In this document: in pieces, positions 1 through 6,623 of the stretch
Layout: each line of letters begins with the position of its first letter
Position numbering within the stretch: the stretch's first letter is position 1
Program-made: the position numbers and the translations under genes
Notes under the pieces: model-generated
What the model was told of the DNA's origin: nothing
Seen by the model: only the letters and a program-made list of their open reading frames with translations
Databases searched by the model: none
NCBI GenBank assembly: GCA_002427055.1
Contig: DIPA01000051.1
Coordinates: forward strand, 18,847-25,605
DNA: 6,759 nucleotides
Direction of reading: 5' to 3'
From: Firmicutes bacterium UBA5500
Lineage (GTDB): Bacteria; Bacillota; UBA994; UBA5500

Positions 1-1
1 T

Positions 2-1477
2 TACCCTACCCAGCTGTGGTATCTTGATTTAGCTAGCAAAGATGTGCAGCGCCTGACCAGTGGCGATTACAACTGTAGCCAGCCGGCTGTTTCCCCCTGC
101 GGGCGTTACCTAGCTTTTGTCTCAAACCGTGCCGAGGACCAGCTGAAAACCTTAAATGATATTTGGCTACTCGACCTAAAAACCAAGCAGCTGCGCAATT
201 TGACAGGCGGGCTGGGAAGCAGCGGTAGCCCGCGTTGGCTACCGGATGGGCAACATCTAATCTACGTTGGGCACCAAAAAGGGATTTACCCCGGCGGCTA
301 TCCCGAGCTGCGTCAGATTGATCTTGCTAGCGGTGAGAACATCAACCTGATGCCCAATTTCCCTCACTATCTTGATAATAGCATCGGCGGAGACACTCGT
401 TTTGATAACGGTAACACTGGGCCCAAGCCTACGGCTGACGGGCAGCAGATCTACTTTGTGGCTACAGTAGGTGGCAGTAGCTATTTGTTCTGCCTCGACT
501 ATACTACCGGTGCAGTAAGTAAGGTGTTTGGTGAGGGACAGATGGTTATCACCTCGTTTGATGTGCAGGCAGGGCAGTTGGTTGTCAACGTAGCAACCCC
601 CAGCACCCCGGGTGATCTCTGGTGGGGACCACTGGGCGGCGAATTGAAGCAGATCACGTCTCTTAACCGGGAGCTCTTTCAAGACAAATACATTGGCTGG
701 CCTGAAGTTGTTCACTTCACTCACCCCGATGGGGCGCAGCTCGAAGGCTGGTTAATTAAACCGCTCGGTTACGTTGAAGGTGATACCTATCCGTTAGTGA
801 TGGAGATACATGGCGGCCCACATACTACTTTTGGCAACGCGTTTTTCCATGAGTGGCAGATGCTAGCAGGCCATGGCTTTGCTGTTCTTTACACCAACCC
901 TAGGGGGAGCCTTGGCTACGGTGAAGAGTTCGCACGGTCGGTAGTTGGTGATTGGTGCGGAATAGATGCGGAAGATCTACAGTTCATGGCCGAAGAGGCA
1001 GCCAAGCTTCCTTGGGTCGACAAAGCACGTATTGGCGTAACCGGTGGCAGCCAAGGAGGCTACTTCACCAATTGGCTCATTTCGCATACTAATATGTTTG
1101 CCGCCGCTGTTACCCAGCGCAGCATGAGCAACCTCTATAGCAAGTATGGCGTAGCCGATAATGGTTGGAATGGGGACCGTTATGGTATGGGTGGACGCGA
1201 TTTGTGGGACGATGAAGATTTCATCATGGAGCGCTCGCCGATGCGCTATGCCCGTAATGTCAAGACCCCAACCTTGATTATCCATAGCGACCAAGACTAT
1301 CGTTGTCCCTTAGAGCAGGGTGAACAGTGGTATGTTGCCCTCAAACGTCTTGGGGTAACCGTGGAGATGTTGCTTTTCCACGGCGAAAACCATGAACTGT
1401 CTCGCAGCGGTCGCCCAGCTAACCGCATCGTCCGCCTGGAAGGCATCCTAGACTGGTTCCAGCGCTACCTCGGCTGA
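2..1477 (+). CDS. S9-family serine peptidase (acylaminoacyl-peptidase/prolyl oligopeptidase type), 5'-truncated by window edge
   Basis: A serine peptidase that removes residues from short or N-acylated peptides, judged by family. The frame is open to the left edge, and the codons before the GTG at 44 still encode propeller-like sequence (QLWYLDLASKDVQRLT), so that GTG is internal and the true start lies outside. The N-terminal half is a beta-propeller with repeated S/T-x-D/C-G-x-x-I/L-x-F/Y-V blades (SPCGRYLAFVSNR, LPDGQHLIYVGH, TADGQQIYFVAT). The C-terminal alpha/beta-hydrolase domain begins near base 720. It has the oxyanion-hole HGGP (809-820), the nucleophile elbow GGSQGG with Ser codon 1049-1051, the acid in DQDYRCP (Asp codon 1295-1297) and His in ENHELS (codon 1391-1393). 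The triad is therefore complete. About 490 codons are visible; family members are usually 600-700 residues, so roughly a quarter to a third is missing. It converges on the phosphatase gene with a 24-base gap. The exact S9 subfamily is inferred; S9C is the best fit. Confidence 0.93.
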   Translation, partial: YPTQLWYLDLASKDVQRLTSGDYNCSQPAVSPCGRYLAFVSNRAEDQLKTLNDIWLLDLKTKQLRNLTGGLGSSGSPRWLPDGQHLIYVGHQKGIYPGGYPELRQIDLASGENINLMPNFPHYLDNSIGGDTRFDNGNTGPKPTADGQQIYFVATVGGSSYLFCLDYTTGAVSKVFGEGQMVITSFDVQAGQLVVNVATPSTPGDLWWGPLGGELKQITSLNRELFQDKYIGWPEVVHFTHPDGAQLEGWLIKPLGYVEGDTYPLVMEIHGGPHTTFGNAFFHEWQMLAGHGFAVLYTNPRGSLGYGEEFARSVVGDWCGIDAEDLQFMAEEAAKLPWVDKARIGVTGGSQGGYFTNWLISHTNMFAAAVTQRSMSNLYSKYGVADNGWNGDRYGMGGRDLWDDEDFIMERSPMRYARNVKTPTLIIHSDQDYRCPLEQGEQWYVALKRLGVTVEMLLFHGENHELSRSGRPANRIVRLEGILDWFQRYLG

Positions 1478-1501
1478 AACCGTCCCTTTGTTGCAGTGTT
1501 T

Positions 1502-3490
1502 TTAAGCATGGGCGGCGCGGCGGCGTTGGCGCCAGCGGCGGAACAGAAAAACCAGTAGTAGCACCAGCACCACTATGCCGACCGCTGGCCAGAGCCAGAT
1601 GGGCAAGGTTCTGACCGGCACGATACGTCCGGTCGTCTGGGCATAGTAAGTAGGCAGTTCGGGTAGACCGCCCGCGCTTACGGGGGTCTGGCTAGCAGCA
1701 TATTCAAGCACCGCTTGCCAGACCTTGAATTCCCTCCCATCGCGGTAGACGATGCAATCATCTACATCTACCGGGTTACCTTGCTTATCTTTCATCACCA
1801 AACCTAAGCTGGGTAGCAGTTCTCCCACCATAGGCAGGAAGGCTGCCAAGTAATGGTCGGAAACGACATGATAAAGCTCCTTGTCGCCTCGCTCAAGGGG
1901 TGCCCATTCGTTATTGTCCTGCTGCAGGCCACTGCCGGTATAGCGTTCTGCTTGTACCACTGCTCTGGTTGTTGGGATAGGTATCTTCTTCACCGGAATC
2001 CAGGCTAAAATAGCTCGCGCCGGATCATACTGCATGCGTAGGCCGGACATCTGTAGAAAGAAGGGATCGCCCTTGAGTTGCGGCAAAAGGGCTGTGATTT
2101 CCAGGATGCGTCGCACCTCTTCTCCCGTGAAGTAAATAGAAACCAAAGGATAGCCCGGTTCTCCATCCGGCCCCAGACCTAAGCCCACCGTATTTACTAA
2201 ATCGAAGAGGGCAATTTGGCCTTCCCGTCCGGGCAGGGTGCCGGGCTCCAACCCCCCGCGAATCACACCATTGGCCTGAAAAGCAAAATCCACCTTATCC
2301 CCGGTAACTTGCTCTCCGATCATGCGCATGGCATCGGTTACGAAATCGCCGAACGGTGTTTCAGCTAGTTTTGGTTCATTCTTGACCGCAAAATTGGTAT
2401 GTAACACGGCCTGGCTCATATCTGAGAAACGGTTATCCGTTAAGCGTGCCAAAAGCGCATTTAGATCATCCGTAAGTCTGGCTACCTTATTGGCATAGAT
2501 GGCATCGCAAGCTACATCGGCAGTAAGGGGTAGAAGATAGGGTTGCCGGTTAGTTTCGTTGCGCAGACGAATGGTGTCAGTCTCTCGGTTGTAAGTGAGT
2601 TCTAGCAGGCCCAAGTGCGAAAGCTGGGTTCCCGCCTGCACGATAATTGTCTTGCCAATTACAATTGGTTGTTGCAAAGCCTCATGCGAATGCCCACCTA
2701 TGATGATATCGATGCCGGGCACGGACTTGGCTAGTAGCCCATCTTCCACAGGACCGGCATGAGAAATAGCCACAATAACTTCAGCTCCTGCGGCTTCCAG
2801 TGCGGCTACAGCGGCGCCGGCGGCAGCTTGTTGCTCAGAGAAACTAATCGGTGCGGCGTAAGGCGTATACTCAATGGCGTCCTTACCTAGCAGACCGAAG
2901 AAGCCAACTTGCAAGCCATTAGCTAACGTCTTGATAGCCGTCTTTTGTATACCAGCCTCACCTAAAGCATGCCCTTCCGGAATAACTGTATTGCTGGCCA
3001 CAATTGGTGTTGTCTTTCCCACCCTGGGATATCCGGCAGCGCGAAAATAAGCAGCTAGCACATCTGCACCGTAGTCAAACTCATGGTTGCCGATAGTTAT
3101 TGCGTCATACCCTAGTGAAAGCATCAGGCTGAGCTCTGCGGCCTGCCTTTCTAGGGCCAGCCAGGCAAACGGAGAGCCGCTGAGGTAGTCTCCGGCAGAA
3201 ACTAGTAGCACCGGTTCGCCTGTAGCACGCTTGTTGGCGCGAATCGTATTCACGGCGCTGGCCAAGCGGGCAAAGCCTCCGCCCGAACCGCTATTGCTTG
3301 TGGGATCAAAGTCAATCAAAGGTAATGGTAGCAAGACGGAATGTTCATCATTCGTATGCATAATGGTGAAGGTTAGCTCTGTTACCGCATCCGGCGCTGC
3401 TTTAGCTAATCCTGGTTGAGGTACAGTTAGGCTGCCCGTTATGAGTAATAAGCTGAGAACTATGGCTGAGATTCTCCGCAGCTGTTGCAT
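1502..3490 (-). CDS. Secreted, membrane-anchored 5'-nucleotidase/UshA-family metallophosphatase
   Basis: A 662-residue exported phosphoesterase that would hydrolyse phosphomonoesters or nucleotides outside the membrane and release phosphate. Residues 1-31 form a signal peptide (basic MQQLRR, hydrophobic core, AKA before a likely cut). The calcineurin-like domain (about 38-300) carries every expected dimetal ligand motif: TNDEH (D48, H50), SAGD (D101), GNHE (N135, H136), ISH (H244) and GGHSH (H267, H269). The C-terminal 5'-nucleotidase domain (about 360-600) shows NGVIRGGLEPG near 407. It lacks the GGDGF/Y loop that usually supplies an aromatic base-stacking residue, so the substrate may not be a nucleotide. 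Residues 629-650 are a transmembrane helix followed by an Arg-rich tail (RRWRQRRR), predicting a C-terminal anchor with the enzyme outside; no sortase LPxTG motif is seen. The ATG is set by AGAGGGGG nine bases upstream. It follows the Na+/phosphate symporter on the same strand across 128 bases, which suggests a shared phosphate-scavenging role. Confidence 0.93.
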   Translation of the reverse strand: MQQLRRISAIVLSLLLITGSLTVPQPGLAKAAPDAVTELTFTIMHTNDEHSVLLPLPLIDFDPTSNSGSGGGFARLASAVNTIRANKRATGEPVLLVSAGDYLSGSPFAWLALERQAAELSLMLSLGYDAITIGNHEFDYGADVLAAYFRAAGYPRVGKTTPIVASNTVIPEGHALGEAGIQKTAIKTLANGLQVGFFGLLGKDAIEYTPYAAPISFSEQQAAAGAAVAALEAAGAEVIVAISHAGPVEDGLLAKSVPGIDIIIGGHSHEALQQPIVIGKTIIVQAGTQLSHLGLLELTYNRETDTIRLRNETNRQPYLLPLTADVACDAIYANKVARLTDDLNALLARLTDNRFSDMSQAVLHTNFAVKNEPKLAETPFGDFVTDAMRMIGEQVTGDKVDFAFQANGVIRGGLEPGTLPGREGQIALFDLVNTVGLGLGPDGEPGYPLVSIYFTGEEVRRILEITALLPQLKGDPFFLQMSGLRMQYDPARAILAWIPVKKIPIPTTRAVVQAERYTGSGLQQDNNEWAPLERGDKELYHVVSDHYLAAFLPMVGELLPSLGLVMKDKQGNPVDVDDCIVYRDGREFKVWQAVLEYAASQTPVSAGGLPELPTYYAQTTGRIVPVRTLPIWLWPAVGIVVLVLLLVFLFRRWRQRRRAAHA

Positions 3491-3499
3491 AGGAAGTAG

Positions 3500-3507
3500 C
3501 CCCCTCT
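3500..3507 (-). promoter_or_regulatory. Ribosome binding site of the phosphatase gene, complementary to an upstream hairpin arm
   Basis: On the minus strand the sequence reads AGAGGGGG, nine bases before the ATG at 3490, which supports that start. The core AGGGGG (3505 to 3500) is an exact complement of CCCCCT in the upstream arm of the neighbouring stem-loop (3545 to 3540). That arm could therefore pair either with its own partner arm or with this site. The pairing is seen in the sequence; any switching role is inference. Confidence 0.6.
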
Positions 3508-3513
3508 AATAAG

Positions 3514-3549
3514 AAATCCCCTTGCTATATTCTCTCAGCAGGGGGATTT
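3514..3549 (-). terminator. Terminator-like stem-loop between symporter and phosphatase genes (terminator, attenuator or mRNA stabiliser)
   Basis: Bases 3514-3525 pair with 3538-3549 to give a 12-bp stem with one G-T wobble and a 12-base loop. On the minus strand it is preceded by an A run and followed by the moderately T-rich ATTTCTTATT, so it resembles an intrinsic terminator, though with a weak T tract. It lies about 70 bases after the symporter stop codon. Only 23 bases separate it from the phosphatase ATG, and these contain the ribosome binding site. No promoter fits after the hairpin, so any phosphatase transcript must pass through it. A simple full terminator is therefore less likely than partial termination, 3'-end protection of the symporter mRNA, or a regulatory leader. 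Confidence 0.5.
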
Positions 3550-3618
3550 TACCTTCTATAAATGTCGCTAGTTTCCTGTTGGCTTGCTTGTCATAATCCT
3601 TTTTTGCATCGCCCTTTG

Positions 3619-5250
3619 TTAGTCGTCCAGAGTTTCATCCGATTCAACTCCGGCCACAGCCTCCGTGATGTTAGTAGCATGATCGGCAACTCGCTCTAGG
3701 TTAGAAATGAGGTCGAGGAAGATGATACCTGAGGCAGGGAAACAAGTGCCGGCGTTCAGGCGATGAATGTGCTGCAAGCGCAGTGTTTTTTCTATCGCGT
3801 CAACTTCATCTTCGTTAGCGAGAATGGACGTAGCCTTTTCAGTGTTGTTTGTTTCCAGCATGTCGATGGCAGCGGAAACCAATTCGTGCACCTTGTCATA
3901 CATATCTTCTAGTTCTGCAGCGGCCTCATCTGAGAAGGGGAGGTGATGCTCAATGCGGTACTCGGCCAACTCGCCAATGTTCTCGGCTTGGTCACCAATG
4001 CGCTCAATATCGCTTGACATGCTGAGTAGTGCAGCCAGTCGCCCCGACTGTTCGTCGCTTAACGACTTCTGGGAGAGATGGGCTAGGTACTCAACAATAG
4101 CGTGTTCAAGGTAGTTAATGGTCTCCTCTTTATGGGCTGCAGGTGCTAGATTCTCGGAATTACTGGTCACAAAGGCTGTATACACATCTTCTAGCATGGT
4201 TAGGGCCAGCTTGCCCATGCGTACCAGTTCGCGAGTAGCTTGACCTAGGGCAACTGAAGGTGTGTTCATTAGTCGCTCGTCGAGGTATAGGGCTCCAATG
4301 CGCTCGGTTCGGTCTTCGCCTGGTATGAGTTTCTCTACTGTGTGGGCAAACAACCCTATGAACGGTAAGAGCAAGATAGTATTTATGATGTTAAACAAAA
4401 TGTGTGCGTTGGCAACCTGACGCTGTAGTAGTGGATGGGTCGTCTGCACAAAAGCAGCGAAAGGTCGGAAGAAAACGAGAAACAACGCCACTCCGAACAC
4501 GTTGAACAGCAAGTGAGCTACTGCTGCCCGCTTAGCTGCCAATTGGGTACCGATCGAGGCCAGCATGGCAGTTGCTGTAGTACCGATATTGCTACCCAGG
4601 ATTATTGCCAGCGCCGCATTCAAGTCTAGCAGTCCTTCGCTAGCCAGTGTAACCACAAGACCAGTCGTTGCGCTGCTGCTTTGAATGATAGCTGTAAAGA
4701 CGGCCCCGATTAGCATGCCCAGTAGAGGTTTCTGGCTGAGGCTGAGAATAAGGCGTGTAAAATAGATATTCTCTCTTAGCGGTTGCATGGCATCGCCCAT
4801 TACTTTCATGCCCAGGAAAAGCAAACCAAAGCCGAGCACTGTTTGCCCAAGAAAACGTGTGCTTTTCTTCTTGCCTACTAGGGTAATCAAAAAGCCAATG
4901 CCGATGGCTGGCAACGCTAGGTCAGTTAGCTTGAGCGAGACCATGAATGCGGTAACAGTAGTGCCAATGTTGGCGCCCATGATTAGTGAAATAGCTTGCT
5001 TTAGGGAAAGCAGACCAGCATTGACAAAACCGACAACCATTACAGTTGTGGCGCTACTACTTTGAATCAGCATAGTGACACCAGTCCCCACCAGAACACC
5101 GATGAGTGGGGTACTAGTTAAGACCTCCAGCAGACGGCGCAGTCGGTCGCCGGCTATTTTCTGCAGTCCATCGGCCATCAGTTGCATGCCATAGAGAAAA
5201 AGGCCGAGCCCTCCCACCAAACCAAACACTAAAGGTAAATATGCAGACAT
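3619..5250 (-). CDS. Na+/phosphate symporter (NptA/YjbB type) with C-terminal PhoU domain
   Basis: A 543-residue inner-membrane Na+-coupled phosphate carrier. Residues 1-310 hold the two inverted Na_Pi_cotrans repeats. Each has the signature QSSSATT (63-69 and 190-196) followed by GANIGTT or GSNIGTT (92-98 and 219-225), which form the substrate and ion site in this family. Further membrane segments run to about residue 305. Residues about 335-535 are a cytoplasmic PhoU-like helical domain with the two metal-binding-type motifs DIERIGDQAENI (414-425) and NLERVADHATNI (517-528). Length and architecture are typical of the bacterial full-length form. The ATG is set by GGAGGT (5262 to 5257) with a six-base spacer. 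The family includes importers (Vibrio NptA) and at least one reported exporter (E. coli YjbB), so direction is not certain. The downstream phosphatase and the upstream 11-base repeats favour uptake under phosphate limitation, which is inference. Confidence 0.95.
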   Translation of the reverse strand: MSAYLPLVFGLVGGLGLFLYGMQLMADGLQKIAGDRLRRLLEVLTSTPLIGVLVGTGVTMLIQSSSATTVMVVGFVNAGLLSLKQAISLIMGANIGTTVTAFMVSLKLTDLALPAIGIGFLITLVGKKKSTRFLGQTVLGFGLLFLGMKVMGDAMQPLRENIYFTRLILSLSQKPLLGMLIGAVFTAIIQSSSATTGLVVTLASEGLLDLNAALAIILGSNIGTTATAMLASIGTQLAAKRAAVAHLLFNVFGVALFLVFFRPFAAFVQTTHPLLQRQVANAHILFNIINTILLLPFIGLFAHTVEKLIPGEDRTERIGALYLDERLMNTPSVALGQATRELVRMGKLALTMLEDVYTAFVTSNSENLAPAAHKEETINYLEHAIVEYLAHLSQKSLSDEQSGRLAALLSMSSDIERIGDQAENIGELAEYRIEHHLPFSDEAAAELEDMYDKVHELVSAAIDMLETNNTEKATSILANEDEVDAIEKTLRLQHIHRLNAGTCFPASGIIFLDLISNLERVADHATNITEAVAGVESDETLDD

Positions 5251-5317
5251 ATCTATACCTCCGATTTCGTCTCCCGCATACCGAGCCCAGGTTCTCGGCA
5301 GGGAATTAGCTACTTAT

Positions 5318-5323
5318 ATTGTA
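5318..5323 (-). promoter_or_regulatory. Candidate -10 element for the symporter gene
   Basis: On the minus strand the hexamer is TACAAT, one mismatch from TATAAT, lying 67 bases upstream of the symporter ATG. At the expected -35 spacing the sequence is GC-rich (ACGCGC) and does not resemble TTGACA. A good -10 without a -35, just downstream of a direct-repeat array, is the usual appearance of an activator-dependent promoter. The nearest repeat begins 22 bases upstream of this hexamer. Confidence 0.45.
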
Positions 5324-5345
5324 GCAAGCCGTAAACAGTGGCGCG

Positions 5346-5384
5346 TTAAGGTTCGATTAAGGCATGTTTAAGCTCTCGTTAAGG
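5346..5384. repeat. Four TTAA-centred direct repeats at exact 11-base period, candidate PhoP/PhoB box
   Basis: On the plus strand TTAAGG, TTAAGG, TTAAGC and TTAAGG begin at 5346, 5357, 5368 and 5379, an exact 11-base period. Read on the minus strand, towards the symporter, the units are TTAACG, TTAAAC, TTAATC and TTAACG, close to the Gram-positive PhoP half-site TT(A/C/T)A(C/T)A spaced by about five bases. The array spans about -35 to -73 relative to the candidate start site implied by the TACAAT element. Position, period and the phosphate-transport gene downstream all agree with an OmpR-family phosphate regulator. The regulator itself is not in the window, so the assignment is inferred. Confidence 0.55.
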
Positions 5385-5421
5385 ATTTCCGGTAGCGAGA
5401 ACCAGGCTATCCTAGCTAGTT

Positions 5422-5495
5422 TGTCCAGTGCCTGCCTGAGGATTGCCCCGATATCCGCAAAGAGGCACCTAATTATCCTCTCTAGTGGCAGGACA
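5422..5495 (+). other. Imperfect long hairpin in the upstream region of the permease gene
   Basis: Four short helices nest in order: TGTCC (5422-5426) with GGACA (5491-5495), TGCC (5429-5432) with GGCA (5487-5490), GAGGAT (5438-5443) with ATCCTC (5475-5480), and TGCC (5444-5447) with GGCA (5464-5467). Internal loops separate most of them. If transcription starts upstream, for example at the weak TATCCT at 5408, this would fold in the 5' leader of the permease mRNA. It ends 60 bases before the ATG. I do not recognise it as a known riboswitch, and hand-drawn pairings of this size can arise by chance. Confidence 0.25.
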
Positions 5496-5555
5496 GGCAG
5501 TAGCTTGGCTCACTTCGCATAAGGATAAGGTAAAGGGACAAGGGGAGGGAAAGAT

Positions 5556-6611
5556 ATGCATGGGCAAACCGCGGTTTCGCTGCGCGATAATAGCAGGTCC
5601 TTTTGGCTAATATTACTCTTGTTATTAGGAATACCTCTGCTAAGTAGGCAGCTCCTGCTACGCGCTGCTTGGTCAGGATATTTACAGGGTTTTAGCATGA
5701 TGTTTATCAGTATCTTGCTGGAGGCCTTGCCGTTTGTGCTCCTTGGCACCTTTGTCTCATCCGTGATTCATCTCTATTTAAATGAAGACGTACTGGCACG
5801 GCTAATGCCAAAGGCGCACTGGTTAGGCTTAAGCACGGCAGCTTTGTTTGGTTTTTTGTTCCCAGTCTGCGAGTGCGCTATCGTGCCCATTACTCGTGGT
5901 CTGGTGCGCAAAGGAGTGCCGATAGGGATGGCAGTTACTTTTCTCTTGGCTGTTCCCATTGTCAACCCGATAGTGCTGACATCAACCTTTTATGCCTTCG
6001 ACGGAGCTTGGGGTGTAGTAGTCCTGCGGGCAAGCTGTGGTTTTCTGGTGGCGGTCTTTGTGGGAGACTACTTGGGTAGGCTATATAAGAAGAATTATCC
6101 TCTGCGTACGTTTGGTTTCTACGAGACACAGCAGCATGACCACGGTAGCGCTTGCGCTCATGCGCAAGGACATAGTCACGCTGATCACCTGGAAGGCGGC
6201 TCGTCTGCTGTAATTTGGCAGTTGCTGCAACACACCAGCGAAGAATTTTTCGAGGTAGGGCGCTATTTGATTTTGGGAGCAGGCCTCTCAGCGGCACTGC
6301 AAACTTTGGTGCCGCGCCAATGTTTATTGGCGGTAGGGCAAAACAACCTACTTTCAGTTATCGCTATGATGGCCTTGGCGTATGGTCTTTCTCTGTGTTC
6401 AGAGGCCGATGCTTTCATCGCTCGCACTTTCGTGGGGCAATTTTCTAGCGGTTCCATTCTAGCTTTCCTCGTGCTCGGCCCGATGCTCGACCTGAAAGGA
6501 ACTTTACTGCTGTCAGGTGCCTTCGAAAGGTACTTTGTCTGGCGTCTAGCTACAACAGTTGCCTTGGCTGTGCTGGGCCTCGGGTTGCTAGCCAACGCCT
6601 TTCACCTATAG
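5556..6611 (+). CDS. YcgR/ArsP-type permease (PF03773, formerly DUF318) with His-rich loop
   Basis: A 351-residue polytopic membrane protein of about eight helices (roughly residues 15-35, 46-70, 92-110, 124-145, 152-172, 235-255, 262-280 and 298-345). Family signatures are the Cys-containing FPVCECAIVPITRGL (102-116) followed by KGVP, then LCSEADAFIA (280-289), and GPMLDLKGTLLLSG (308-321). Between the two membrane halves a hydrophilic loop is rich in His (H194, H196, H202, H206, H208, H211, plus C200), suggesting metal binding. Relatives include ArsP-like organoarsenical exporters, the SO_0444 Cu/Zn efflux group and Bacillus YcgR; the substrate cannot be read from sequence. The ATG lies six bases after GGGGAGGG. 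The stop overlaps the ribosome binding site of the next gene, a TIGR03943-type protein, so the two are almost certainly one operon. The paired arrangement favours the YcgR-like group over ArsP. Confidence 0.88.
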   Translation: MHGQTAVSLRDNSRSFWLILLLLLGIPLLSRQLLLRAAWSGYLQGFSMMFISILLEALPFVLLGTFVSSVIHLYLNEDVLARLMPKAHWLGLSTAALFGFLFPVCECAIVPITRGLVRKGVPIGMAVTFLLAVPIVNPIVLTSTFYAFDGAWGVVVLRASCGFLVAVFVGDYLGRLYKKNYPLRTFGFYETQQHDHGSACAHAQGHSHADHLEGGSSAVIWQLLQHTSEEFFEVGRYLILGAGLSAALQTLVPRQCLLAVGQNNLLSVIAMMALAYGLSLCSEADAFIARTFVGQFSSGSILAFLVLGPMLDLKGTLLLSGAFERYFVWRLATTVALAVLGLGLLANAFHL

Positions 6612-6623
6612 GGAGGCGAAGGC

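Larger units (their letters stand above)
5251..5555. other. Divergent intergenic regulatory region (305 bases)
   Basis: This gap separates the start of the minus-strand symporter gene from the start of the plus-strand permease gene, so both promoters should lie in it. From left to right it holds the symporter ribosome binding site (5257-5262), a small 5-bp hairpin (5281-5285 with 5294-5298), a -10-like element (5318-5323, minus), four 11-base-period repeats (5346-5384), a weak TATCCT on the plus strand (5408-5413), a foldable segment (5422-5495), and the permease ribosome binding site AGGGGAGGG (5541-5549). I see no convincing open reading frame in it. Confidence 0.8.

Noticed and set aside
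44..46. GTG at 44 as the start codon of the peptidase
   Set aside because: The same frame stays open to the edge and encodes propeller-type sequence before this GTG; no ribosome binding site precedes it.
257..724. Minus-strand open frame of 155 codons inside the peptidase gene
   Set aside because: It lies wholly antisense to a well-supported peptidase domain, has no ribosome binding site I can see and no recognisable motif.
1478..1501. Bidirectional terminator between the convergent peptidase and phosphatase genes
   Set aside because: The 24-base gap has a run of five T but no stem with complementary arms, so no intrinsic terminator can be supported.
5331..5345. GCCACTG on the minus strand, a word found in cobalamin riboswitches
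   Set aside because: None of the other conserved blocks of the cobalamin element is present, and the word sits upstream of the proposed promoter -10 element.
5346..5384. The repeat array as a CRISPR or minisatellite
   Set aside because: The units are only six conserved bases with five-base spacers, far too short for CRISPR, and the position upstream of a promoter element suits a regulator site.
5486..5547. Resemblance to a NiCo (czcD) riboswitch: CAGGCAG followed later by GGGACA
   Set aside because: The spacing is too short and the paired arms of the four-way junction with the second GCAGC-type module are missing.
5385..5555. Zur or Fur operator in front of the permease operon
   Set aside because: I looked for an AT-rich palindrome such as AATCGTAAT-n-ATTACGATT; only the short CTAATTAT stretch at 5469-5476 appears, which is not convincing.
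5962..6595. Several open frames on both strands inside the permease gene (for example 5962-6297 and 6263-6595 minus, 6215-6448 plus)
   Set aside because: All overlap the permease reading frame, are rich in Arg, Ser and Pro as expected for shadow frames, and match no family I recognise.
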